DNA of 64,000 nucleotides from Anaerolineae bacterium (GCA_016930015.1 JAFGHR010000010.1:1-64000); one strand, 5' to 3'; numbered from the stretch's first letter, positions 33,442 through 42,369 are shown. Notes: generated by a model not told the origin, from the letters alone. A program made the numbers and translations.

Positions 33442-34158
33442 ATGACCTATTCGGTGCCGCGCGACCGTGCGCTAAAGGGCCTGACCATCGCCGCCGGGGT
33501 GTTATTTGTGCTGGCGATGCTCATGGACTTCTTTTATGTCGGGCCGGAAAAAACGCAGGGTGAAGCGCAGCGGATATTTTATATTCACCTCGGTTCGTTT
33601 CTGGGCGCGTTTATCGCGTTTGCGGCGGCGGTGGTGGCCGGTATTCGTTATTTGAGCAGCCGTGAATCACGCTGGGATATCCTGGGGCTGGCCAGCGTCG
33701 AGATCGGGCTGGGCCTGTCGGGGATCACGATTATCACGGGCATGGCGTGGGCCAAGCCGATCTGGAATACGTGGTGGACGTGGGACCCGCGCCTGACGAG
33801 CATCACGATCATGTGGCTGGCGTATGCGGCTTACCTGATGCTGCGGGCCGGGATCGATGATCCGGAGCGGCGGCGGCGCTTTGCGGCAGTCTACGGCATT
33901 GTAGCCTTTGCCAGCGTGCTGTTTACGATCATCATTATCCGTGTGCGGCCCGATACCATTCACCCGGTTGTCGCCGGGCCGACTCAGGCCGATCCAAGCG
34001 GCGGGTTTGATGTCGCGGGGCGGATTCGAGACACGTTGTTTTTTAACCTGTTTACGTTCAGCGTGATCACGGTGACCCTTGTATGGCACCGTATCCGCCT
34101 GGAAAACCTGGCGGAACGAGTCACACGGCGCAAGCTGGACGTGCTGTCGGAATTATAA
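33442..34158 (+). CDS. ccmC: Heme transporter/handling protein CcmC
   Basis: 238 residues, six membrane helices. The WWD heme-binding domain is read as WNTWWTWDPRLTSITIMWL (about residue 112), and the external histidines in FYIHLGSF and DTIHPVV frame it. CcmC forms the complex that loads heme onto CcmE. In this organism CcmE has a Cys rather than a His. The ATG at 33442 follows a GAGGAG site. It is followed by the small ccmD-like gene after 19 bases. Confidence 0.94.
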   Translation: MTYSVPRDRALKGLTIAAGVLFVLAMLMDFFYVGPEKTQGEAQRIFYIHLGSFLGAFIAFAAAVVAGIRYLSSRESRWDILGLASVEIGLGLSGITIITGMAWAKPIWNTWWTWDPRLTSITIMWLAYAAYLMLRAGIDDPERRRRFAAVYGIVAFASVLFTIIIIRVRPDTIHPVVAGPTQADPSGGFDVAGRIRDTLFFNLFTFSVITVTLVWHRIRLENLAERVTRRKLDVLSEL

Positions 34159-34177
34159 CGAGGAGAGGACCGCCATC

Positions 34178-34360
34178 ATGGCTGAGTATGCCGAATATAT
34201 GATCCTGGGTTACGCGACGATGGCCGTGATCCTGGGCGCGATGGTGTTGGCGATGGTGCTGCGCTACCGGTCACTGACGCGCGAAGCCCGCCTGATCGAG
34301 CAAATCGCTATCGAGGAAGGGCTGGCAGGCGATCGTGAACCGCGCCCGGATAGGGCATAA
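34178..34360 (+). CDS. ccmD: CcmD-like small membrane protein
   Basis: 60 residues: one N-terminal membrane helix (YMILGYATMAVILGAMVLAM) followed by a basic and then acidic cytosolic tail (RYRSLTREARLIEQIAI). The length, topology and position right after ccmC fit CcmD, which binds CcmC-CcmE and helps CcmE release; the sequence itself is too short to be diagnostic. AGGAGAGG (34161-34168) lies at good spacing before the ATG. It is the last gene of the cluster. Confidence 0.7.
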   Translation: MAEYAEYMILGYATMAVILGAMVLAMVLRYRSLTREARLIEQIAIEEGLAGDREPRPDRA

Positions 34361-34377
34361 GCGTCATCCCACGGATC

Positions 34378-34418
34378 AAAAACCGCAGCGCAGCGCCATT
34401 TTACCGGCGCTGCGCTGG
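34378..34418 (-). terminator. Intrinsic terminator of ssrA
   Basis: On the minus strand CAGCGCAGCGCC and GGCGCTGCGCTG form a 12-bp stem around GGTAAAAT, followed shortly by GGTTTTTG. It sits just past the tmRNA 3' end; the convergent ccm cluster ends on the other side. Confidence 0.8.
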
Positions 34419-34425
34419 TGTTTCA

Positions 34426-34810
34426 GGTGGAGATGCCGGGAATCGAACCCGGGTCCAGAAGATTCGCGGCCAAACATCTACAAGCTTAGTCGTCTGTTTG
34501 GTTTCGCTGCGCAGTAACCCAAGTCGACGAAGGTACACTACGCGCTAGCCGATAGTGTCTTTGCTGCCGTGGATCGGCGTAACAGCAGCGCACCCTGTTA
34601 TTTGTGACGCCTGCTTGTCGCCCGAACAGGTACGGTCGGGGCAGACGGATTACCCGCAGGTAATCTTGCCTACTTTAGCCGACTATGCGGCTAAAGCAAG
34701 GCGTGGAGTGCTTTCATTGGCACTTATTGGTTTTGCTCCGGATTTACGAGGATGGAGCACCTCGGCTTGCAGTCTGGAAACAACCTCCCCTGTCGAAGCC
34801 TGTCATCCCC
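34426..34810 (-). ncRNA. ssrA: Transfer-messenger RNA (tmRNA)
   Basis: Minus strand, about 385 bases. The tRNA-like ends are diagnostic: GGGGATGACAGGCTTCGACA at the 5' end and CCCGGGTTCGATTCCCGGCA then TCTCCACC at the 3' end, pairing as acceptor and T arm. The tag frame runs from the resume codon GCC (34721-34719) to TAG (34685-34683) and encodes ANESTPRLALAA. The stop codon lies in the loop of the hairpin TTTAGCCG/CGGCTAAA, the usual tmRNA arrangement. It rescues ribosomes stalled on broken mRNAs and marks the protein for proteolysis. The terminal CCA is only partly encoded. Confidence 0.97.
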
Positions 34811-34820
34811 TGTTGTTTTT

Positions 34821-34850
34821 ATTATACCAGAATCCTGGCGTGTTAAAATG
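34821..34850 (-). promoter_or_regulatory. Promoter of ssrA
   Basis: A perfect extended -10, TGGTATAAT (TATAAT at 34826-34821), with a weak TTTTAA-like -35 about 16 bases further upstream. The mature tmRNA 5' end begins 11 bases downstream. Confidence 0.7.
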
Positions 34851-35015
34851 GTTTAAATCCGAATAGGGGGGAACAAGTGTGCGGCTGGCAATTTATCTTA
34901 TGTGGAGTGATACTCAGTAGTGTAGGATTTATGCTCAAAAATACTTTGAACGACAGGCAGGATACGTCAACACGATCGGGTTGGCAGGAAACTTGTTTTT
35001 TGAGGCACAACAATT

Positions 35016-35873
35016 ATGATTTCTTGGAAAAATTACCACGCGATCTATCGCGGCAAAGGCCATACGGTTTCCGGCACGATCAAAGTATGCCAGGCGCTGC
35101 GCAGTCCACAGCTTAACAACGCGCGGGATATCCTTGTTTATCTGCCGCCGTCCTATGACGATGAGCAGGTATGTTACCCCGTCATTTACATGCACGACGG
35201 TCAGAACTTGTTTGACGCCGCGACCAGTTTTGTTGGCGAGTGGGGTGTTGACGAGTGTATGCAAAAACTGAGCGCCGCCGGTCTGCCTGCGATTGTGGTC
35301 GGCATATGCCATATGGGTGTGCGCCGGTTGGATGAGTACAGCGTGGTACGCAATGCCGTACTAAACACCGGGGGACAGGGTGAGGCGTACCTGGCGTTTG
35401 TGCGGGATACGGTCAAACCGCTGATCGACACCCATTTTCGCACGCTGCCGGACCGTGATCATACGCTCATGATCGGTTCTTCTATGGGGGCGCTGATCAG
35501 CCTGCGTGCTTTTTTGCTGCATGGTGATAGTTTTGGCCGGATTGGCATGTTGAGTCCGGCTTTTTGGTTTGCCGCTGACGCCATATTCGAAGCTGTCGAA
35601 GCCGCCCCGTTTATACCCGGCTGCCTGTATCTGGACGTGGGCACCGACGAAATGGCGATCATCCCGAAGGATGATCGGCGCCCTGGAATCACGTCAGCGC
35701 GGTATCTGGACGATGCGCGCCGCATGCATGATCTGCTGCGAGCCAAGGGTTACCGAAGCGGGGCGGATTTGTTGTACGTTGAGGATGCAGGAGCAGTTCA
35801 CAACGAACGCGCCTGGGGGCGGCGGCTGCCCGATGCGATCCGTTTTTTGCTGGACTACGCTGCCACTGGTTAA
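35016..35873 (+). CDS. Alpha/beta-hydrolase esterase (IroE/YieL-like)
   Basis: 285 residues of the putative-esterase family. The N-terminal beta layer NARDILVYLPPSYDD, the oxyanion stretch VIYMHDGQNLFDAATSF, the nucleophile elbow MIGSSMGALIS (Ser near 152), and the C-terminal HNERAWGRRLPDAIRFL containing the histidine complete the triad layout. No signal peptide, so it acts in the cytosol. Relatives hydrolyse siderophore esters or acetyl-sugars; the substrate here is unknown. The ATG at 35016 lacks a strong ribosome site. Confidence 0.88.
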   Translation: MISWKNYHAIYRGKGHTVSGTIKVCQALRSPQLNNARDILVYLPPSYDDEQVCYPVIYMHDGQNLFDAATSFVGEWGVDECMQKLSAAGLPAIVVGICHMGVRRLDEYSVVRNAVLNTGGQGEAYLAFVRDTVKPLIDTHFRTLPDRDHTLMIGSSMGALISLRAFLLHGDSFGRIGMLSPAFWFAADAIFEAVEAAPFIPGCLYLDVGTDEMAIIPKDDRRPGITSARYLDDARRMHDLLRAKGYRSGADLLYVEDAGAVHNERAWGRRLPDAIRFLLDYAATG

Positions 35874-35879
35874 CCGGCA

Positions 35880-36047
35880 CAGGCTGATTGCATAAGACGT
35901 TTTTCTCCCGGCGGGAAAATGTAGGGATCACGCGCTAAACAAGCGCGCACGTGCAAGTTACCCGTCCAGCTTCATAGCTGGACGGATGACTTAGGGGGAA
36001 GGCGCTGCACAAAAAAATAACCGCCACAATGGGATGCGGTGACCCTG
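35880..36047. repeat. MITE-like dispersed element, copy B
   Basis: About 168 bp. Left end CAGGCTGATTGCATAAGACG; right end CACAATGGGATGCGGTGACCCTG, an imperfect inverted repeat of it. Inside are GTCCAGCTTCATAGCTGGAC (hairpin) and CTTAGGGGGAAGGCGCTGC, shared in variant form with copies A, C and D. The left interior (TTTTTCTCCCGGCGGGAAAA) has diverged. It lies directly after the esterase stop codon. Confidence 0.7.
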
Positions 36048-36119
36048 TTAATCCGCACAAAGAAGTGGCAAAGCCGGACTCGGATTGGCAGAATTGGAAG
36101 CCGAGGAGCGATACATTAC

Positions 36120-37709
36120 ATGAAGGGCGTTATTGCAGGCGGAAGTCAACAGACGGTTGCCGCCGGGGCCGAGATGTTCCGGCAGGGTGGCAATGCCGTT
36201 GACGCGGCGGTAGCGGCGGCATTCGCCAGCTATATGGGCGAGGTGATGCTGTCCACGCCCGGCGGGGGCGGGTTTGCGCTGGTTTACGGCCCGGATCATG
36301 CGCCTGTTGTGTACGACTTCTTCTGTGCGACGCCGTGCCTGGGCAATGACCGGCGCGGTGCAGCGGACCTGGATTTTGCGCCGGTAACGGTCGTGTACGA
36401 GAGCGGCACCAGCGTGTATCACCTGGGACGCGGCAGCAGCGCGGTGCCCGGTGATGTAGCGGGCCTGACGCAGTTGCTCGAAGAGGCCGGAACGCTGCCC
36501 CTGGAAACCGTGCTCCAGCCTGCGATTCGCCTGGCCCGTGAGGGGGTGGTGCTCAACGACTACCAGGCGTACTTGATCCGGCTGGTGGACATGATTTTTG
36601 ACTATGACGCGAGCTGCCGGGCCATCTACGCGCCTGGCGGGGATTGGCTGAAAGCGGGTGAGCGCCTGGTGAATCACGCGCTGGCCAACACGCTGGAAAC
36701 GATCGCTTCTGACGGGTGGCAGGCATTTTACACCGGCGATATCGGCGCGGCGATTGTGGCCGATCAAGCCGCGCATGGCGGGCTGATCACGGCTGGCGAT
36801 CTGGCGGCCTACAAAGTGATCAAACGCGAACCGCTGCGTTTTGAATACAAAGGGAACACGATCTACACCAATCCGCCGCCGTCGGCAGGGGGCATCCTGA
36901 TCGCGTATGCGATGCGTTTGTTTGGTAACGCCGATCTCAGCGATCTGATGTATGGTGGCGGGCGGCATGTTGCCCTGCTGGCCGAGATCATGCAGCAAAC
37001 CAACATCGCGCGGCAGCGTGATCGCCCTATGCGGCTGCCACATGCTCCGGCGTGGCGGGCGTGGCTCAGTGCGCGGCGGCTCAGCAGCGATTGGGTTAAA
37101 GTGATGGCGGCCCTGATGCTGAAACGAACGCGTCCCGGTCCGAACGAGCCTGCTGGTCCCAAGAGCACTACCCATATCAGCGTGATGGATGAAACCGGGC
37201 TGTGTGTGGGGCTGTCGTTCACATCTGGCGAGACGGCGGGTTATTTTGTGGACGGCACCGGGGTCCTGATGAATAACATGTTGGGTGAGGATGAACTCAA
37301 CCCGGACGGATTCCACCATTGGAAGCCGGGCCAGCGTTTGTCATCCATGATGGCCCCGACTATCGTGGTTGAAAACGACAGCCCCCGGCTGGTTGTCGGC
37401 AGCGGTGGGGCGGCTCGTTTGCGCAGCGCGATCTTTCAGGTGCTCAGTAATGTGCTGGACTGGCGTATGCCTGTGGCCGACGCGGTGGCACGGTCGCGCG
37501 TACATTATGAAAACAACGTACTCCACCTGGAAGGCGGCAGCCACCCCGGCGCACCGCCGGTGCTGGAGGCACGCGGTTATACACTCAATCGCTGGGACAA
37601 ACGCACGTTTTACTTCGGCGGAACACATGCCGTGCAATGTGATCCGGACGGTACGTTCAGCGGCGCAGGGGATATCCGGCGCGGCGGGGCGGTCGCCGTG
37701 GTGGACTGA
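36120..37709 (+). CDS. ggt: Gamma-glutamyltransferase family protein
   Basis: 529 residues. The Ntn-hydrolase precursor cleaves itself before the catalytic Thr, here T350 in KSTTHISVMDETG. The substrate-side features AGGNAVDAAVAAAFA-like (GGNAVDAAVAAAFASYMGEV) and TPGGGGFALVYG near the N-terminus, and ARLRSAIFQVLSNVLDW plus GAGDIRRGGAVAVVD near the C-terminus, match the family. It transfers or hydrolyses gamma-glutamyl groups, for example of glutathione. No clear signal peptide is seen from the chosen ATG (36120); an open frame continues upstream into the repeat element, so the N-terminus is somewhat uncertain. Homologues include cephalosporin acylases and ywrD-like proteins. Confidence 0.88.
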   Translation: MKGVIAGGSQQTVAAGAEMFRQGGNAVDAAVAAAFASYMGEVMLSTPGGGGFALVYGPDHAPVVYDFFCATPCLGNDRRGAADLDFAPVTVVYESGTSVYHLGRGSSAVPGDVAGLTQLLEEAGTLPLETVLQPAIRLAREGVVLNDYQAYLIRLVDMIFDYDASCRAIYAPGGDWLKAGERLVNHALANTLETIASDGWQAFYTGDIGAAIVADQAAHGGLITAGDLAAYKVIKREPLRFEYKGNTIYTNPPPSAGGILIAYAMRLFGNADLSDLMYGGGRHVALLAEIMQQTNIARQRDRPMRLPHAPAWRAWLSARRLSSDWVKVMAALMLKRTRPGPNEPAGPKSTTHISVMDETGLCVGLSFTSGETAGYFVDGTGVLMNNMLGEDELNPDGFHHWKPGQRLSSMMAPTIVVENDSPRLVVGSGGAARLRSAIFQVLSNVLDWRMPVADAVARSRVHYENNVLHLEGGSHPGAPPVLEARGYTLNRWDKRTFYFGGTHAVQCDPDGTFSGAGDIRRGGAVAVVD

Positions 37710-37760
37710 GCCGGATCGCGGGGATTGGCGTGTGCCACACGCCGCGCTATACTTCGGCTC

Positions 37761-39218
37761 ATGGAAAACCTGCATCGAACGGCTGTTATCTGGATACTCC
37801 TGCTGGCGGTAGGTGTAGGGCTGGCGATCAGCGGCTGCGGCCCGGTGTCGGACGTGCTCGGCGAACGTAAGCAGCCTACACCCACACGCCAACCCTTTAC
37901 CACGGCCACGCCCGGCGGGCACCTGTCGGTATGGTTGGTCGCGCCGACCGGCCAGGCATCCGGCCTTGAGGGCGCGCTCACGCCCAGCCCATCCGGGGTG
38001 ACGGTGGGTAACCCGGTTGGCCCGGCAGCGACGGCTACCGCCGTCAAAGCGACCATCGAAGCGGCCACCCAGACCGCCGCCGCGCCGCTCGTGATGCCCT
38101 ATTACCAGCCCGACGAATGCCCCGAAACGCGCCCGATGGCCTCACCGCCCCGGCCCGCCGATTTCACCGAATACCCGATCGTGCTCGGCAGTTTTTTATC
38201 GTCCGGCGGCGCTCCGGCAGTGGTCGAGGCCACGCTCCGCAACTGGGGCGCGATCACCGATGTGGGCGGCGTGGTGCAGGCCGATACTGATATCACCGGG
38301 AACGGCGTGCTGGAAGTGATCATCACGTTGTTTAACCCGGCGGTCTATAATCCGGACGCGCTGCTCAACGCCGGTCAACTGTTCGTTTACGGCTGTGACA
38401 GCGGCGGCTACCGGCTGCTGTACCAGACGGCGTACAACCCCGGTATCGCGCTGCCGGTGCTGCTGCGCGTGGGTGATATGAACGCCGATGTGCGGAACGA
38501 ACTCGTATTTTTCACCGAAACGTGCACCACGTCGAGTTGTTACCGTGAAGCCAAAATCCTGACCTGGAACGCGGTTGTTGGCGCGTTCGAAGAACTCAAC
38601 AACGGCCAGATCGTGGCCATCAACGGGCGGTTTGGGATCGTGGACATCGACGCCGATGGTGTGTTAGAGCTAACCGCCGATATCGACGAATCCGCCGGGT
38701 CGAGTGGGCCGGGCCGCGTGGTGCGTGATACGTGGGACTGGACCGGCCTGGATTATGTGCTGGCCGTGCGCGAGCAGGAAGGCGCGCGTTACATGATCCA
38801 CGCCGTGTACGACGCCGACGACCGGCTGCGGGCCGGTGATTGGGGTGGGGCGCTGGAAGCCTACGACCAGCTTCGCAAAACATCCAATTTACAGTTGTGG
38901 GGCGTATCGGGCGAATATGAGGCGCTGCGGGCGTATGTCGCGTTCCGCATCATGACCGTTCACGCCAGCCGGGCCAACGCTCGCGCCGAAGATTGGTTGG
39001 CCGTGTTGCAAAGTGAAAATCCCGAAGGCTCGGCGGGGTACCCGTTTACGCAGATGGCGGTCGCATTCATGAACAACTACCGCGCGACCGGTGACGCCCG
39101 TGCCGCCTGCGCCGAAGCCAAAGCCACCGGGCGAACGCTGCCGGACCTGCTGCGCGTGCTGAACAGTTACGGCGGCCAGAATCGCACATACACGCTGGAC
39201 GATCTATGTACCTTCTAG
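37761..39218 (+). CDS. Secreted lipoprotein of unknown function
   Basis: 485 residues. The N-terminus MENLHRTAVIWILLLAVGVG with the lipobox LAISGC (Cys about residue 28) marks a lipoprotein. A Pro/Thr-rich linker (TPTRQPFTTATPGG) is followed by a beta-rich region with integrin/FG-GAP-like calcium-type motifs (QADTDITGNGVLEVIITLF and NGRFGIVDIDADGVLEL), then a helical C-terminal part resembling TPR-like repeats (RAGDWGGALEAYDQL). Related lipoproteins are common in Chloroflexota; function unknown. It lies 20 bases ahead of the first M20 peptidase gene, so the two may be cotranscribed. Confidence 0.75.
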   Translation: MENLHRTAVIWILLLAVGVGLAISGCGPVSDVLGERKQPTPTRQPFTTATPGGHLSVWLVAPTGQASGLEGALTPSPSGVTVGNPVGPAATATAVKATIEAATQTAAAPLVMPYYQPDECPETRPMASPPRPADFTEYPIVLGSFLSSGGAPAVVEATLRNWGAITDVGGVVQADTDITGNGVLEVIITLFNPAVYNPDALLNAGQLFVYGCDSGGYRLLYQTAYNPGIALPVLLRVGDMNADVRNELVFFTETCTTSSCYREAKILTWNAVVGAFEELNNGQIVAINGRFGIVDIDADGVLELTADIDESAGSSGPGRVVRDTWDWTGLDYVLAVREQEGARYMIHAVYDADDRLRAGDWGGALEAYDQLRKTSNLQLWGVSGEYEALRAYVAFRIMTVHASRANARAEDWLAVLQSENPEGSAGYPFTQMAVAFMNNYRATGDARAACAEAKATGRTLPDLLRVLNSYGGQNRTYTLDDLCTF

Positions 39219-39237
39219 GAGCCACACGTTTTAGCTT

Positions 39238-40398
39238 ATGAAGCTGCTGGATTTTTTCCGCGAACACAACGACGAAATCATCGATTTCACTAGAGAACTG
39301 GTCCGGTACGAATCCCCCACACACGACAAACGGGCGGTTGACGCGCTTGGTCAATTTCTCGCTGCCGAGTTACAGGCGATCGGTGCCCAGGTTGAGGTTT
39401 TCCCCCGCCGCACTGTCGGCGACGTGATCTACGCGGCCTGGAATGGGGATAGTCCGGGCCAGCCGATTTTGTTGATCGGGCACATCGACACGGTGTGGCC
39501 GGTCGGCACGCTGGCCAATATGCCGCTGTGGCAGGATGGCATGCGGCTGTACGGTCCCGGTATTCTGGACATGAAAGCCGGGATCGCGCTCATCGTCAAG
39601 GTGATCGGTTTGCTGCGCCAGAACGGCGAGCTGCCGCAGCGCCCGATCTGGGTATTGTTCACCACCGACGAGGAGGTCGGCAGCACGACGTCGCGCGATC
39701 TGATCGAACAGGTGGCGGCGAATGCCGGGCTGGTGTTGGTGTTCGAACCGGCCACCGAGGGCGAAACCGTCAAAACGGCGCGGCGCGGCATGGCGCGTTA
39801 CACGGTGCGCATTGAAGGACGCGCCGCGCATTCGGGCCGCGAGCCGGAAAAAGGCATCAACGCCATTCACGAAGCGGCGCGGCAGGTGCTCCGGTTGGCC
39901 GAATTAAACGCGCCGGAGGCCGGGACATCCGTGGCCATCAACCTGATATCCGGCGGCACAGCGGCTAACATTATCGCGCCATACGCCGAGTTTCTGGTTG
40001 ATTTTCGTTTCAGCCGCCGTGATGAGCAGCAGCACATCAAACACGTGATGCACAAACTCGAACCCATACAGGACGGGATTCGCCTGTCGGTCGAGTACAT
40101 GATCGGGCGCCCGCCGATGGAACGCGACGACGTGATGATCCGCACGTTCGACCAGTGCGCTGCCCTGGCCGGGAAACTGGGCCTGCCCATCGCCGAGGAG
40201 TTGTCCGGCGCGGGCAGTGACGCGAATTTTACGGCGGCGCTGGGTGTGCCTACGCTGGACGGCCTGGGCGCGCGCGGGGTGGGTATGCATGCCGAAAACG
40301 AACATATCATCGTCAGCAGTATTCCGCGCCGGGCGGCCCTGCTGGCGAGTATGTTGCAGCACTGGGATATGGATTCCGGGTTGGATAATGGGGCGTGA
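39238..40398 (+). CDS. M20 family metallopeptidase (carboxypeptidase G2-like)
   Basis: 386 residues. The zinc sites are readable: GHIDTVWPVGT (His, Asp), GILDMKAG (Asp), FTTDEEVGSTTSR (Glu-Glu) and the C-terminal HAENEHI (His). A dimerisation lid domain lies about residues 180-290 (GRAAHSGREPEKGINA). The closest known group is glutamate carboxypeptidase, which removes C-terminal Glu from folate-type or other substrates. No signal peptide is present, so the enzyme is cytosolic. Its paralogue at 41149 has the same landmarks. Confidence 0.92.
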   Translation: MKLLDFFREHNDEIIDFTRELVRYESPTHDKRAVDALGQFLAAELQAIGAQVEVFPRRTVGDVIYAAWNGDSPGQPILLIGHIDTVWPVGTLANMPLWQDGMRLYGPGILDMKAGIALIVKVIGLLRQNGELPQRPIWVLFTTDEEVGSTTSRDLIEQVAANAGLVLVFEPATEGETVKTARRGMARYTVRIEGRAAHSGREPEKGINAIHEAARQVLRLAELNAPEAGTSVAINLISGGTAANIIAPYAEFLVDFRFSRRDEQQHIKHVMHKLEPIQDGIRLSVEYMIGRPPMERDDVMIRTFDQCAALAGKLGLPIAEELSGAGSDANFTAALGVPTLDGLGARGVGMHAENEHIIVSSIPRRAALLASMLQHWDMDSGLDNGA

Positions 40399-41108
40399 GC
40401 GTGGAATCGGCACAGCAGATCATCAACCGGCTGTGGGCCGACGCGCTGGACGTATTTGGCGCCGGGCAGGTTCATACCGATCCGTTTTTGCTGGATCGTG
40501 CCGCCGATAATCGGCGCGCCGATAACCGGCGCGGCGTGACGCTGGTCATCCGGCCCGACGCGGCCACGTGCGCCCGTATCGCGCCCGTGCTCGACCGGCT
40601 GTGTACCTGCGCACCGGATCAATACCACTACCGGCTGGACGAACTCCATATCACCGTACTATCGCTGATCAGCGCATCCGAGGGCTATAATCCTGCTGGC
40701 GTGCCGCTGGACGCTTTCCGGGCGCGGTTTGAGTCACTGTTTCCCCGGCTGAATCCGTTTAGCATCCATTACCGGGGCGTGACCGCCAGCCCGGACAGTG
40801 TGATGCTGTGGGGCGTGTCCGGTGATGATGCGCTCAACGACCTGCGCGACCGGCTGCGCCAGGAACTCCGGGCGGTCGGGCTGGGCGACGGCCTGGATCA
40901 CCGCTACCGGGTTGTGACCACGCACACCACCGTGTTACGTTTTGTCTCACAGCCGCGTGATCTACCGGGATTAGTCAGTGAGCTAAAAGCGCTGCACGAG
41001 TTTGATATGGGCACGTTTGAGGTGAGTAGTATAGATTTTGTAGATAATGATTGGTACATGTCCCATGATCGTGTAAAACTGCTGGGTCGTTATCACCTTG
41101 GATCGTGA
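40395..41108 (+). CDS. 2H phosphoesterase superfamily protein (2'-5' RNA ligase-like)
   Basis: 237 residues. Two HXT motifs define the 2H fold: LHITVLS (H85, T87) and THTTVLRF (H177, T179), separated by about 90 residues as expected. These enzymes open cyclic phosphates or join RNA ends with 2'-5' linkages. The GTG start overlaps the stop of the M20 gene (GTGA), so they are coupled. The stop codon lies in a 19-bp tandem repeat (41092-41129), one base different between copies. A repeated NRRADNRR segment sits near residue 38. Confidence 0.82.
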   Translation: MSVESAQQIINRLWADALDVFGAGQVHTDPFLLDRAADNRRADNRRGVTLVIRPDAATCARIAPVLDRLCTCAPDQYHYRLDELHITVLSLISASEGYNPAGVPLDAFRARFESLFPRLNPFSIHYRGVTASPDSVMLWGVSGDDALNDLRDRLRQELRAVGLGDGLDHRYRVVTTHTTVLRFVSQPRDLPGLVSELKALHEFDMGTFEVSSIDFVDNDWYMSHDRVKLLGRYHLGS

Positions 41109-41148
41109 GCATCACCTTGGATTGTGAGCGCCGGAAAGTGACAGAGAA

Positions 41149-42297
41149 ATGATCGATTGGCTGGCCTATTTCAACTCACAAACAGAGCACATGGTCGAGC
41201 ACCTCGGACAACTGGTCCGCCTGGAATCGCCGACCAGCAGCAAGGGTTTTGTGGATAAACTGGGCGCAAAGCTTGTGGAGACATGCCGCGACCTGGGGGC
41301 TGCGGTCACGGTTCACCGGCGCGAGGAAGTGGGTGATATCGTGCTGGCCGAATGGAACGGTAATACGTCGGGCAAGCCGATTCTGCTGGTGACGCATATG
41401 GATACGGTGTGGCCGGTTGGCACGCTGGATACCATGCCGCTGCGCCGTGATGACGAACGGTTGTACGGGCCGGGTGCGCTGGATATGAAGGCCGGTCTGG
41501 TGATCGCCTTAACTGCGCTCCGGGGGTTGATCGAGAACAATAACCTGCCGTCGCGCCCGATCTGGTTGTTTATCAACAGTGACGAGGAAACCGGCAGTTT
41601 CCATTCCCGCGATCTGCTGTACGAAATGGCACAGCAAGCCGGGCTGGCGCTCGTGTTTGAGCCTGCCGCCGAAGGTGAAGCGTTCAAAACGTGGCGTAAG
41701 GGGATCGGGCGTTACGTGGTGCACACAAGCGGCGTGGCGTCGCATGCCGGGAACGCGCCCGAAGCCGGAGTCAACGCGGTGATCGAAGCGGCGCACCAGG
41801 CGCTGGCCGTGCACACGCTGAACGATCTCAAAAACGGTACCTCGGTGTCGGTGACGATGATCAAGGGGGGTATCACGTCCAACGTGATCCCGCCCGATGC
41901 ATCATTTGAAGTGGACGTGCGCTTTTTGAAGGCGTCCGAGGCCGAACGCATCGATACGGCGATTCGCAGTCTGACCCCGGTGCTGCCGGGTGCGGGGGTG
42001 CGCGTCGAGGGTGGAATCGACCGGGGGCCGATGGAGCGCGACGCACAAATGATCCGCGCTTTGCAACAGGCGCAGGCGGTCGGGCGCTCGCTGGGTATGG
42101 AACTCAGCGAAGCGGGCAGCGGCGGCGCCAGCGATGGTAACTTCACCGCCGCGATGGGCATTCCCACGCTTGACGGGCTGGGCGCGGAAGGTGCGGGCCT
42201 GCACGCGCATCACGAACAGCTTGTAGTACGCTCGCTGCCGCGCCGCGCGGCGCTGGTCGCCAAAATCCTGCTCGATTGGGACATGGACGCCGTCTAG
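41149..42297 (+). CDS. M20 family metallopeptidase, second copy
   Basis: 382 residues, clearly paralogous to the protein at 39238 (for example the shared HMDTVWPVGTLDTMPL, ALDMKAG, DEETGSFHSRDLL and HAHHEQLVVRSLPRRAALVA). Metal ligands are all present. The dimerisation domain includes GVASHAGNAPEAGVNAVIEA. It is probably another glutamate-type carboxypeptidase or aminoacyl-hydrolase with a different side-chain preference. The spacing of the two copies around the 2H gene suggests a tandem duplication followed by insertion or co-selection. Confidence 0.92.
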   Translation: MIDWLAYFNSQTEHMVEHLGQLVRLESPTSSKGFVDKLGAKLVETCRDLGAAVTVHRREEVGDIVLAEWNGNTSGKPILLVTHMDTVWPVGTLDTMPLRRDDERLYGPGALDMKAGLVIALTALRGLIENNNLPSRPIWLFINSDEETGSFHSRDLLYEMAQQAGLALVFEPAAEGEAFKTWRKGIGRYVVHTSGVASHAGNAPEAGVNAVIEAAHQALAVHTLNDLKNGTSVSVTMIKGGITSNVIPPDASFEVDVRFLKASEAERIDTAIRSLTPVLPGAGVRVEGGIDRGPMERDAQMIRALQQAQAVGRSLGMELSEAGSGGASDGNFTAAMGIPTLDGLGAEGAGLHAHHEQLVVRSLPRRAALVAKILLDWDMDAV

Positions 42298-42320
42298 GAT
42301 TCGTTCCCAAACGCCAAACT

Positions 42321-42334
42321 GTTTACATGTAAAC
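42321..42334. promoter_or_regulatory. 14-bp perfect palindrome
   Basis: GTTTACATGTAAAC, 24 bases after the M20 stop and directly joined to the terminator stem that follows. It could be an operator or part of the terminator fold. Confidence 0.45.
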
Positions 42335-42369
42335 GCCCGGTGAGGATATCCGCCGGGTGTCGTTTTTTT
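42333..42369 (+). terminator. Intrinsic terminator after the second M20 gene
   Basis: ACGCCCGG and CCGGGTGT form an 8-bp stem (one G-U) around a 12-base loop, followed by CGTTTTTTT. Confidence 0.82.

Noticed and set aside
34555-34866. 103-codon plus-strand open frame
   Set aside because: It lies antisense to the tmRNA, which is identified by its ends, tag frame and terminator.
36048-37319. 423-codon minus-strand open frame
   Set aside because: Antisense to ggt; Arg/His-rich composition without any family signal.
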